Shown in pieces: positions 1-7,226 of a stretch of DNA of 64,000 nucleotides. This stretch comes from Saccharothrix luteola (GTDB lineage: Bacteria; Actinomycetota; Actinomycetes; Mycobacteriales; Pseudonocardiaceae). The stretch covers positions 62,001 through 126,000 of the forward strand of contig NZ_JAJHUO010000011.1 in the NCBI RefSeq assembly GCF_020859565.1, read 5' to 3'. Each line of letters opens with the position of its first letter. Position 1 is the stretch's first letter. Below the pieces are notes generated by a model. It ran no database searches. It saw nothing but the letters and a program-made list of their open reading frames with translations, and had not been told where the DNA came from. The translations under genes and the position numbers were made by a program.

Positions 1-309
1 GGCGGCTACATCGAATTCCGCATCGGCGACTACGAACACGAGTTCGGCATCGTCAAGAGCGACTACGCACCCCACGACACCCGCACCGCCCCCGCCGGCG
101 CCATCACCTACTGGGCCGTCGACGACCTCCACGCCACCCTCGACCGCCTCACCGAACTCGGCGCCACACCCCACGACGACCCCAAGGTCCGCGGCGAGGG
201 CTACGTCACCGCCAGCGTCCTCGACCCCTTCGGCAACGTCCTCGGCATCATGGCCAACGCCCACTACCACGACATCCTCGACCGCCTGACCACCACCCGA
301 ACCGCCTGA
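1..309 (+). CDS. VOC family (glyoxalase/bleomycin-resistance-like) protein, C-terminal part
   Basis: The frame is open from the first base and ends in TGA at 307-309, giving 102 residues with no start in the window. The sequence has the look of a glyoxalase/VOC fold: an early GGYIEFRIGDYEHEFGI strand, a middle ITYWAVDDLHATLDRLTELG strand-helix unit, and a late VLDPFGNVLGI strand that typically carries the metal-binding Glu or its replacement. Here the last strand has Asn-Val-Leu-Gly where many enzymes have a Glu, so a metal-dependent activity is uncertain. Substrate cannot be inferred. The codons are strongly C-ending, as in the next gene. Confidence 0.8.
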   Translation, partial: GGYIEFRIGDYEHEFGIVKSDYAPHDTRTAPAGAITYWAVDDLHATLDRLTELGATPHDDPKVRGEGYVTASVLDPFGNVLGIMANAHYHDILDRLTTTRTA

Positions 310-330
310 ACCGACACCGAAGCGCGGGGG

Positions 331-358
331 CTGTATCGGTTCCGCGAACCCGATACAG
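331..358. promoter_or_regulatory. Inverted repeat between VOC gene and glycosyltransferase
   Basis: Perfect 9-base arms CTGTATCGG (331-339) and CCGATACAG (350-358) are separated by 10 bases. The repeat begins 22 bases after the VOC stop codon and ends 47 bases before the glycosyltransferase start. No T-run follows, so an operator is as likely as a terminator. Confidence 0.45.
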
Positions 359-405
359 TCCGCTCCTTCCCAGCGCCCGCACCACCAGCGCCCCAAGGAG
401 CCCGG

Positions 406-1617
406 ATGCCGCCGCGGATCTCCGTCGTGATCCCCACCTACAACCGCGCCGAACTCCTCCGCCGCACCCTCGACAGCCTCACCGACCAAACCCTCCCGCC
501 CGACGACTACGAAGTCATCGTCGCCGACGACGGCTCGAACGACCACACCGCCGACGTCGTCAAGACCTTCCACGACCGCCTCCACCTGCACTACCACCAC
601 CAACCCGACCTCGGCCGCCGCGTCGCACACGCCCGCAACGCCGGCGCCCGCCACGCCACCGCGCCCGTCCTCGCCTTCCTCGACTGCGGCACCCTCGCCG
701 GACCCGACCTCACCCGCGCGCACGCCGACGCCCACACCGCACACCCCACCCTCAACCTCGGCTACGTCCACGGCTACCGCCCCTGGGACCCCACACCCGG
801 CCTCGCCGAAGCCATCGCCACCGGAACCCCGAAGCAGGTCCACCACGACTTCCAAGACCACCCCGGCTTCCGCGACATCCGCCACGAACCCCTCGCCGCC
901 GTCGACTTCCAACCCGACCGGCTCGCCTTCCCCTGGCTCTTCGCCTGGGGCATGAACCTCTCCGTGCGCAGCACCGACTTCGACGCCGTCGGCGGCTTCG
1001 ACGAACGCTTCGTCACCTGGGGCACCGAAGACATCGAACTCGGCTACCGCCTGCGCCGACACGGCCTCGCCACCCACTTCGACCTGAGCGCCTGGGCCGT
1101 CGAACCACCACACGAACGCGACACGGGGGAGATGCTCGCCAGCGCCAAGCGCACCATGCGGCAATTCCTCGACAAGACCCACGAGCCGGACGTCGAACTC
1201 GTCTGGGCCTCCCTGGAACGCGACGACCCGCTCATCGCCGAAGCCGAGCACCGCACCCTGACCACCTGGACCGACCAGGCCCGCGACCTCGACGTTCGAA
1301 CGGAGATCGACCAGCACACCGCCGACGCCGGGGGACCGGTGTGCGTCGTCGGCTGCGGCGACGACATCCCGGACACCCTGCCCGAGGGCAGCGTCCTGAT
1401 CGACTTCGACGCCGAACTCCTGGCGAAGGCCGGCGGCACGCACGCGCGACACCACGCGATCGGCCTGCAGATCCCGCTGCCGGACAACGCGGTGCAACGC
1501 GTCGTCGTCACCTCACGGCTCGACGGCATGTGGCGCACGTGGGGCGACACCATCACCGCGGAGGCCAGGCGCGTGGGCAGGGAAGCGCCCCGGACGCTCC
1601 CCGAACGTTCTACTTAA
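406..1617 (+). CDS. Family 2 glycosyltransferase
   Basis: 403 residues. The N-terminal GT-A domain starts with ISVVIPTYNRAELLRRTLDS and continues with the nucleotide-binding VADDGSND. An LDCG stretch sits where the metal-binding DxD is expected. Around residues 195-225, GGFDERFVTWGTEDIELGYR is the classic C-terminal half of the GT2/galactosyltransferase-C domain, with the ED pair that contains the catalytic base. It should transfer a sugar from a nucleotide donor in the cytoplasm; donor and acceptor are unknown. The last 110 or so residues form an extra region I do not recognise. The ATG is preceded by AAGGAG at 394-399. The gene stands alone. Confidence 0.85.
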   Translation: MPPRISVVIPTYNRAELLRRTLDSLTDQTLPPDDYEVIVADDGSNDHTADVVKTFHDRLHLHYHHQPDLGRRVAHARNAGARHATAPVLAFLDCGTLAGPDLTRAHADAHTAHPTLNLGYVHGYRPWDPTPGLAEAIATGTPKQVHHDFQDHPGFRDIRHEPLAAVDFQPDRLAFPWLFAWGMNLSVRSTDFDAVGGFDERFVTWGTEDIELGYRLRRHGLATHFDLSAWAVEPPHERDTGEMLASAKRTMRQFLDKTHEPDVELVWASLERDDPLIAEAEHRTLTTWTDQARDLDVRTEIDQHTADAGGPVCVVGCGDDIPDTLPEGSVLIDFDAELLAKAGGTHARHHAIGLQIPLPDNAVQRVVVTSRLDGMWRTWGDTITAEARRVGREAPRTLPERST

Positions 1618-2393
1618 CATAATGTAGATTATCGGCGTTACGGACAGCCTGGTCGGCAGGGGTCACGGACGCCGCGAGCCGCAGGTCGGCCACACCGGTG
1701 CGACGCGACGTTCACGCGTGACGTTCGCCCGCTCGCCGTCTCACGAACCGTCGTTGCCGCTGTCCGTCCGCACCGTCGTTCATCGGGACGACGCGGCCCA
1801 CGACCTACCGGTGGGAGCCCCCAGGTCGGGAAGGCCGGGACAGCAAAGTCGAGACAGCACCGAGTCGCCGGTGAGCCTGTCACCGTAGAAACGTCACAGT
1901 GACGGATCGCGGGTGGTGTCAGTGGATGTCGGACCAACGCGCATGCCGGGCGCACGTCGGCAGTTGATCATCGAGGCGGGCCGTCAGGGGTCCTCGGCGG
2001 GAACCCCGGTCCGGCTCGCCGGGCTCCCTGGACGCACGGCATCACGGTCGCGCGCATCGCACGCAAATGTGCGTTCCAGGGGCGGATCGGGCCGTCGACG
2101 AAGCCTTCGAGAGTGGCATCCCCCAGCCGGGGCCCGAACCCCTTCCGGATCCCCTTTTGATGGATAATCCCCATTATCCATCAGTCATGGGATTCTCCGT
2201 CGGTTGCCGGCACGAGCTGCGGATCTTGCGGCCCCTGATGTCGACCTGGACGCCCGGATCACCACCGCTCCACTGCACGAAGGGCTTCGCCGCCTGGGCC
2301 GACCACAGCCGTCACCTGCCCCGTTGAAGCGTCCCCGCGGGTAGCCCCCTCCCCCGAGGAAGACGGCGTGGCCCTCCCCTACCACGACACCTA
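1618..2393. other. Intergenic region without a convincing gene
   Basis: About 0.78 kb. Open frames exist on both strands, but none has a good ribosome binding site, a recognisable domain or a codon pattern like the neighbours. Visible signals are an AT-rich patch just after the glycosyltransferase stop (1612-1634), a 13-base palindrome CGTCACAGTGACG at 1892-1904, and the perfect hairpin at 2158-2183. It may be a decayed gene or a regulatory region. Confidence 0.5.
2158..2183. promoter_or_regulatory. Perfect AT-rich hairpin/palindrome
   Basis: Arms TGATGGATAAT (2158-2168) and ATTATCCATCA (2173-2183) match over all 11 bases with a CCCC loop. The arms are far more AT-rich than anything nearby. 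There is no poly-T tail and no adjacent gene end within 200 bases, so an operator or a small-RNA element is more likely than a simple terminator. Confidence 0.55.
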
Positions 2394-2857
2394 TTACGAC
2401 GACTCTCCCGCACGCCGGCGGTACTGCTGCTCGCCGTCCCGGTCCCGGACGGCGAGCCCTTTCGCGCGGAGCTCGTCGAGTGCTTCGGCCGCGGCGCCGG
2501 CCTTCTTGTCGGTGAGGGCGCGGTGGCGGGTGCGGAGCAGGGTGTGGGTGGCCGGGTCGAGGTCGGGTGTGCCGTCGATCCAGCGGGTGAACTCGGTTTC
2601 GTGCGGGTCGGTCGTGCCGTGCCAGGGGTAGCGGAACCGTTCGAACGCCTCGCGCAGTGCTCTGGTCGGGAGGTCGGTGGCCCGGACTCGGGCGAGTTCG
2701 CCCGTGTCGTGGTCCAGGACGACGAGGTCCCGGCCGTCGGTGAAGACGGCGTTGGTCCGGTCGCGCAGCCGAGTGCGGTGCCGCCGGGTCGGAGGAGCCA
2801 GAGCCAGGTGGCGGGCATGGTGACGGTGGCGGTGTCGTGGTCGGTGGTTGTCCCCAT
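2394..2857 (-). pseudogene. Hypothetical protein downstream of TetR, apparent -1 frameshift
   Basis: The gene starts at ATG 2857, overlapping the TetR stop as TGATG, and reads MGTTTDHDTATVTMP then ATWLWLLRPGGT. Near position 2775-2785 the protein-like sequence jumps to the next frame (TRLRDRTNAVFTDGRDLVVL onward). From there it runs cleanly through a charged, helical C-terminal half to TAA at 2394-2396, ending RRRAGESS. The span is 464 bases, one short of a multiple of three, as expected for a single-base deletion. Restored, it would be about 154 residues. I do not recognise the family. It is either a natural disruption or a sequencing indel. Confidence 0.6.
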
Positions 2858-3477
2858 CAGGTGTCCTCCGGGTCCGGCGGTGGTGGTGCGAGGTAGTGGG
2901 TGACGGTGCGGTGGAGTGCGGGGCGGGGGTCGTGGGCGGGGTCGGCGTTGAGGAAGACGGCGTCGACGATCGCGAGGAGCCAGCGGGCGGTGTGGTCGGG
3001 GTCGAGGGCGGGGTCGACGGTTCCGTCCTGGATGCCGCGGGTGATGAGGTGTGCGAGTCCTTCGTGGAGGATGCGGGCGTTGCGGGCGACGATGTCGACG
3101 AGTTCGGGGTCGCGGCCTGCTTGGCGGAGGAGTTCGACGAGCAGGCCGGGTGCGCTGGGGTCTTGGGCGTCGGCGGCGAGTTCGGTGACGAGTGCGGTGA
3201 TGGCGGTGACGGGGTGCGGGGTGTGGGTGTGGCGGGCGACGAGGTCTTGGGATCGGGGTAGGTCGCGTTCGAAGACGGAGCGGAAGACGGCTTGTTTGTC
3301 GGGGAAGTAGTAGAAGACGGTGGCGGGGCTGAGTCCGGCGGCGCGGGCGATCTGGGCGACGGTGGTCTGGTCGAAGCCGTGGGCTGCGAAGAGGCGGGCG
3401 GCGGCGAGGGTGATGGCTTGTCGGCGTTGGGCGACCTGTTGGGTGTCGACGGTGCGTGCCACGGCGCGCCCTTTCAT
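2857..3477 (-). CDS. TetR/AcrR family transcriptional regulator
   Basis: 206 residues from ATG 3477. The N-terminal helix-turn-helix is clear: ITLAAARLFAAHGFDQTTV then IARAAGLSPATVFYYFPDK. The remainder is a helical ligand-binding domain. A TTG at 3492 in the same frame could also start it. I prefer the ATG, although neither has a good Shine-Dalgarno. A perfect inverted repeat covers the start, which points to autoregulation. It is transcribed away from the recombinase gene and is translationally coupled to the frameshifted hypothetical gene, so its likely target is its own operon. Confidence 0.87.
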   Translation of the reverse strand: MKGRAVARTVDTQQVAQRRQAITLAAARLFAAHGFDQTTVAQIARAAGLSPATVFYYFPDKQAVFRSVFERDLPRSQDLVARHTHTPHPVTAITALVTELAADAQDPSAPGLLVELLRQAGRDPELVDIVARNARILHEGLAHLITRGIQDGTVDPALDPDHTARWLLAIVDAVFLNADPAHDPRPALHRTVTHYLAPPPPDPEDT

Positions 3478-3493
3478 TGACTGATCGGTCAAT
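3476..3493. promoter_or_regulatory. Candidate TetR operator
   Basis: ATTGAC-TGATCG-GTCAAT has perfect 6-base arms around a 6-base centre. It lies across the TetR start codon and 60 bases upstream of the divergent recombinase start. The size and position fit a TetR-family operator that controls its own gene and possibly the recombinase. Confidence 0.6.
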
Positions 3494-3554
3494 CGAACTA
3501 TCCTCCGGGGGCGGTCCCCCGGTTTTGTCGGTGGTGTTTGGTAGGAAGATCGAC

Positions 3555-4526
3555 ATGCTGGTGCTTGCCGCTCAGGAGTCGTTCTTCCTCGCTCGTCGGC
3601 CGCGGAAGGATTCGCCGCACACGACGGCGGCGTACCGGCGCGACCTGGCGGGTGTCACGGCGTTGTTGTCGGAGGTGACGGGTACTCCCCCGGAGTCGCT
3701 GGTGATGGCGGAGTTGACGGCGCGGAACCTGCGTGAGGCGTTCGGGGTGTTCGCGGACTCGCACGCGAAGTCGTCGGTGTTGCGGGCGTGGTCGACGTGG
3801 AACCAGTTCCTGACGTTCTGCGTGGCGGAGGAGTTGGTGGCGGGCAATCCGATGGGTGCGGTGGCGCGGCCGAAGACCCCTCCCCTGGTGCCGAAGCCGT
3901 TGCGGGGTGAGGACACGCCGGAGCGGTTGTTGGCGGCGGCGGCGGAGGGTGCGCGTCAGGCTCGTGATCCGTGGCCGGAGCGGGATGTGCTGGTGTTGGC
4001 GTTGGGGTTGGTGGCGGGGTTGCGGTCGGCGGAGATGCGGACGTTGACGCACGGGTCGGTGGTGGGTCGGCCGGGTGAGCGGCGGCTGCACGTGGCGGGG
4101 AAGGGCAATCGGGATCGGTCGGTGCCGATCGAGCCGGCGATGGACCGGATCATCGAGCAGTACGTGGTGTCGTGTCGGCGGCGTTTTCCGCGGGGGCGGT
4201 TCGATCGGGGGTCGGCGTTGTTGCGTGATCGGCATGGCGAGCCGATCGGGCGTGGTGGGTTGGAGTACTTGGTGCGGTCGTGCTTCCGGTGGGCGGGGTT
4301 GCACGACCGGGTGCCGTCGGGGGCGAACCTGCACGCGTTGCGGCACACGTTCGCGACGCGGTTGGCGGAGGACGGCGCGACGGCGTCGGAGATCATGGCG
4401 TTGTTGGGGCACGCGTCGTTGGCGACGTCGCAGAACTACATCGAGGCGACGGCGCGGGAGCGGCGGGCGGCGGTGGCGGGCAATCGGACGTACGCGTCGT
4501 TGGCGCGGTTGCCGCGCGGGGAGTAG
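3555..4526 (+). CDS. Tyrosine recombinase (XerC/D-like integrase)
   Basis: 323 residues. An N-terminal SAM-like core-binding domain (about 1-105; TTAAYRRDLAGVTALLSEV, AWSTWNQFLTFC) is followed by a complete catalytic domain: Arg157 in GLRSAEMR, Lys183 in AGKGNRDRSVPI, His260 and Arg263 in HALRHTFATR, His286 in LLGHASL, and nucleophile Tyr295 in SQNYIEA. It should cut and rejoin DNA at a specific site through a 3'-phosphotyrosine. The ATG at 3555 has GGTAGGAAG upstream; an earlier in-frame start would overlap the TetR operator. No att duplication, tRNA or phage gene is visible, so a chromosomal XerC-type role and an orphan integrase both remain possible. Confidence 0.9.
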   Translation: MLVLAAQESFFLARRPRKDSPHTTAAYRRDLAGVTALLSEVTGTPPESLVMAELTARNLREAFGVFADSHAKSSVLRAWSTWNQFLTFCVAEELVAGNPMGAVARPKTPPLVPKPLRGEDTPERLLAAAAEGARQARDPWPERDVLVLALGLVAGLRSAEMRTLTHGSVVGRPGERRLHVAGKGNRDRSVPIEPAMDRIIEQYVVSCRRRFPRGRFDRGSALLRDRHGEPIGRGGLEYLVRSCFRWAGLHDRVPSGANLHALRHTFATRLAEDGATASEIMALLGHASLATSQNYIEATARERRAAVAGNRTYASLARLPRGE

Positions 4527-4572
4527 GTGTTCGAGCCGGGTGGGGCCGTCGGGTCGACCGTCGCGGGTGCTC

Positions 4573-4627
4573 GGCGGCGTCCGCTCTCCACGTCCGGATC
4601 GCTGGGAGGTGGAGAGCGGACGCCGCC
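4573..4627. terminator. Bidirectional terminator with 19-bp stem
   Basis: Arms 4573-4591 (GGCGGCGTCCGCTCTCCAC) and 4609-4627 are perfectly complementary over 19 bases with a 17-base loop. The stem lies between the recombinase stop and the end of the converging secreted-protein gene. Confidence 0.8.
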
Positions 4628-4644
4628 CGCGTTCGAGGCGGGGA

Positions 4645-5100
4645 TCAGGGCTTCGTTCTGGCCGAAGTAGCGCCGGGCACGGATGTTCGGGACGTTGTCG
4701 AGGTTGCCGGGGTCGCGCCACTCCAGGACGAGCGGGTAGTAGTCGCCCGGCACGTCGGTTCCCCACGGGACGAGGCATCCGCCGAAGGCCCTGTTCCACA
4801 GCATCACCCAGCCGTTCTTGCCCCTTGCGTCCCGGCGACTTTCCACTCCGGTGCAGTCGCCCAGGTCGATCCAGCCCGCAGAACGAGCGACGAGGCAGTT
4901 GCCGGACACGGCGTGTTCCAGCTGGAGGTTGTCGGCCCCGTCGCCGTCCAGGCACCAGCCCGGGTTTCCGACGTTCTCGTAGTGGGTGTCCCGGAGGTGG
5001 CGGACGCCGGGGTGGGGCCGGCTGTCGTCGTCAACGCCGCGGCCAGGACCGCGGTGACCACCAGCCGCCCGAGTTTTCCGATTCGCGACGTTCTGATCAT
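4645..5100 (-). pseudogene. Small secreted protein, reading frame apparently broken
   Basis: ATG 5100 opens an evident Sec signal peptide: MIRTSRIGKLGRLVV, a hydrophobic stretch, then PTPASA as a likely cleavage site. Just after it, near 4985-5030, the protein-like sequence moves to another frame: HYENVGNPGWCLDGDGADNL, ending near NIRARRYFGQ, with three Cys and several Trp. That frame runs through the 19-bp terminator into the recombinase gene. The original frame has a TGA at 4645-4647, just before the terminator, so a second compensating shift near 4650-4680 is plausible. The mature part resembles small actinobacterial secreted domains but matches no family I can name. The boundaries are an inference. 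Confidence 0.45.
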
Positions 5101-5442
5101 TCGCTTCTCCGTTCTCCACCGGCGACGGGTCGGCGCGTCCGCCCGGACATCTCCACCACGAGTGCGTCGAGCCGGGCTTCCAGCCTGACTTTGGGTGTGG
5201 AAGTGGTGACTGCGTGTGCCACCCTGACAGCTCAGTCGCTGGTCGGGGCCGTGTGGGTGACGTCGGTCGGGACCGGTGAGGCCGCGTGTTCGGCAGTCGC
5301 GGGTCCCCGCTGTCGTCACGGTGAGTGATGCCCGGGTGCGTATCGGCTCCAGGTCGTGCCGGTCTGCTCGGGAACGTGCTGCCGGGTAGTCCGTGCGGGT
5401 GACTTGGGTGAGTCGATGTTCGCACAGGTGTACGCAGGGGTC
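5101..5442. other. Divergent intergenic region upstream of ku1
   Basis: About 340 bases separate the secreted-protein gene (leftward) from the first Ku gene (rightward). I see no gene in it. It carries two sequence blocks that recur, in the same order, in the short gap before the second Ku gene. Confidence 0.6.
5323..5402 (+). promoter_or_regulatory. Leader blocks upstream of ku1, repeated before ku2
   Basis: Block 1 (5323-5345, GAGTGATGCCCGGGTGCGTA then TCG) matches 6281-6303 at about 20 of 23 positions. Block 2 (GGGTAGTC within 5392-5402) recurs at 6312-6322. They probably mark a shared control signal or the duplicated end of an ancestral ku upstream region. Confidence 0.5.
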
Positions 5443-6234
5443 ATGAGGGCTGTGTGGCGTGGTTCGGTGTCGTTCGGGTTGGTGGTGTTCCCGGTGCGGT
5501 TGTTCGGGGCCGCGCGGGATCGTGGTGTGCGGTTCCACGAGGTGCACCGGCTGGATGGTGGGCGGGTGCGGCATCGGCGGGTGTGTTCGGTGTGCGGTGC
5601 GGGGGTGGAGTTGTCGGAGGTGGCGAAGGGGTTCGTGTTGCCGGATGGTCGGTTGGTGATGGTGGAGGCGGAGGATTTGGCGGGGTTGTCGGCGGGGGTG
5701 GAGCCGGCGATCGAGGTGGTGCAGTTCGTGGGTGCGGACGAGGTGGATCCGGTGTTGTGGGGTCGGTCGTACTTCGTGGAGCCGGAGCGGGTGGCGGTGG
5801 GGTCGTACGTGGTGTTGCGGGATGTGTTGGTGCGGTTGTCGCGGGTGGCGGTGGTGCGGGCGGGTATGAGGGGTCGGGAGGTGTTGGGTGTGCTGCGGCC
5901 TCGGGGTGGGGGTTTGGTGTTGCAGACGTTGGTGTGGCCGGAGTGGGTGCGGGAGCCGGATTCGGATTTCTCGGGTGTGGTGTCGGGTGGTGCGGAGTTG
6001 GCGGTGGCGGAGTCGTTGGTGGAGTCGATGACGGCGCCGTTCGACGGGTCGGTGTTCTCCGACGGGTACGGGGAGCGGTTGGAGGGGTTGATCGAGGCGA
6101 AGGCGGCGGGTGCGGCGGAGGTGCCGGTGGCGCGGGGGCCGGAGGAGACGGGTGGTGGGGTGGATCTGTTGGGTGCGCTGCGGCGGAGTGTGGAGCGGGT
6201 GCGGTCGGGGCGGTCGCGGCGGGAGGGTGGTTGA
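5443..6234 (+). CDS. ku: Ku domain protein (first copy)
   Basis: 263 residues. Starts MRAVWRGSVSFGLV, the hallmark beginning of bacterial Ku, and continues through VRFHEVHRLDGGRV, a CSVCG metal-knuckle-like pair, and a DEVDPV segment. These make up the ring-forming core that threads onto broken DNA ends. The C-terminus is short (ERVRSGRSRREGG), without the Lys-rich tail of the next copy. Homodimeric Ku binds ends and recruits LigD for non-homologous end joining. ATG 5443 follows CAGGGGTC; longer in-frame starts would add non-Ku sequence. It is less conserved-looking than the second copy. Leu codons are mostly TTG, as in all genes from here to 12.6 kb. Confidence 0.93.
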   Translation: MRAVWRGSVSFGLVVFPVRLFGAARDRGVRFHEVHRLDGGRVRHRRVCSVCGAGVELSEVAKGFVLPDGRLVMVEAEDLAGLSAGVEPAIEVVQFVGADEVDPVLWGRSYFVEPERVAVGSYVVLRDVLVRLSRVAVVRAGMRGREVLGVLRPRGGGLVLQTLVWPEWVREPDSDFSGVVSGGAELAVAESLVESMTAPFDGSVFSDGYGERLEGLIEAKAAGAAEVPVARGPEETGGGVDLLGALRRSVERVRSGRSRREGG

Positions 6235-6280
6235 GGGTTGCGGTGTTTGGTCGCGGAGCCCGCTGATTGTTAGCCCGTTC

Positions 6281-6322
6281 GAGTGACGCCCTGGTGCGGA
6301 TCGCGCTGTTCGCGGGTAGTCA
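6281..6322 (+). promoter_or_regulatory. Leader blocks upstream of ku2
   Basis: GAGTGACGCCCTGGTGCGGA plus TCG (6281-6303) and GCGGGTAGTCA (6312-6322) repeat the two blocks found before ku1. Here they end only 7 bases before the ATG. GGGTAG resembles the -10 box of sigma-B/F-type promoters, but no matching -35 box is convincing. Confidence 0.4.
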
Positions 6323-6328
6323 CGTGGC

Positions 6329-7210
6329 ATGAGGTCCGTGTGGCGTGGCGCGATTTCCTTCGGGTTGGTGACGATCGGTGTCCGGTTGTACACGGCCACG
6401 GAGGAGCACGACGTCCGGTTCCACCAGGTGCACCGTGAGGACGGTGGGCGGGTCCGCTACAAGCGGGTGTGCCAGGTGTGCGGCGAGGAGGTCGCCTACG
6501 CCGACATCTCGAAGGGGTACGAGCTGGACGACGGTCGGGTCGTGGTGATGGAGGCGGAGGACTTCGACAAGTTGCCGGTGAACACCGATCGGGCGATCGA
6601 GGTGTTGGAGTTCGTGCCGGTGGAGGAAGTGGATCCGATCTATCTCCAGAAGTCGTACTACCTGGAGCCGGACAAGGCGGCGACGCGTCCTTACGTGTTG
6701 TTGCGGACGGCGTTGGAGCGCAGTGGGCAGTTGGCGGTGGTGAAGATCGCGATTCGTCAGCGGGAGACGTTGGCGTTGTTGCGGGCGCGGGACGACCTGT
6801 TGGTGATGCACACGATGTTGTGGCCGGACGAGGTGCGCAAGCCGGAGTTCGAGTTCTTGGACGCGGACGTGGAGGTCCGGCCGCAGGAGTTGAAGATGGC
6901 GTCGTCGTTGGTGGAGAGCATGGCGGGGTCGTTCGACCCGGGTGATTTCTCGGATGACTACACGGTGGCGTTGGAGAAGGTGATCGAGGCGAAGGCGGAG
7001 GGTGCGGAGTTGCCGGAGCGGCCGGAGGTGGAGGAGGCCGGTGAGGTGATCGACCTGATGACGGCGTTGGAGCGGAGCGTGGAGCAGGCGAAGTCGGCGC
7101 GGGGTGGGCGGTCGGCGGCGCGGAAGCCGGCGGCGAAGAAGTCCGCGTCGGGGTCGTCGGGTTCGGGGGCGCGGAAGGCTCCGGCGAAGAAGAAGGCGAA
7201 GCCCGCCTGA
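6329..7210 (+). CDS. ku: Ku domain protein (second copy, with Lys/Ala-rich tail)
   Basis: 293 residues. MRSVWRGAISFGLVTIGVRL opens a full Ku core that includes VRFHQVHREDGGRV, CQVCGEEV and EEVDPIYLQKSYYLEP. The last 50 residues or so are a basic Ala/Lys/Ser tail (AARKPAAKKSASG, APAKKKAKPA) of the kind that helps Ku bind DNA and slide inward. It is probably the main end-binding factor. The gene follows ku1 after about 95 bases and is followed 16 bases later by the LigD phosphoesterase-ligase, so the three are likely co-expressed. Two Kus may form homo- or heterodimers. Confidence 0.95.
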   Translation: MRSVWRGAISFGLVTIGVRLYTATEEHDVRFHQVHREDGGRVRYKRVCQVCGEEVAYADISKGYELDDGRVVVMEAEDFDKLPVNTDRAIEVLEFVPVEEVDPIYLQKSYYLEPDKAATRPYVLLRTALERSGQLAVVKIAIRQRETLALLRARDDLLVMHTMLWPDEVRKPEFEFLDADVEVRPQELKMASSLVESMAGSFDPGDFSDDYTVALEKVIEAKAEGAELPERPEVEEAGEVIDLMTALERSVEQAKSARGGRSAARKPAAKKSASGSSGSGARKAPAKKKAKPA

Positions 7211-7226
7211 GGGCGTGGCGGCGGGG

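Noticed and set aside
1638-2385. Several 60-105-codon frames on both strands.
   Set aside because: No ribosome binding sites, no recognisable sequence and mutually overlapping; kept only as an unassigned intergenic region.
3456-3554. Upstream in-frame start for the tyrosine recombinase, adding 33 residues.
   Set aside because: It would lie across the TetR operator and start region; ATG 3555 has its own GGTAGGAAG.
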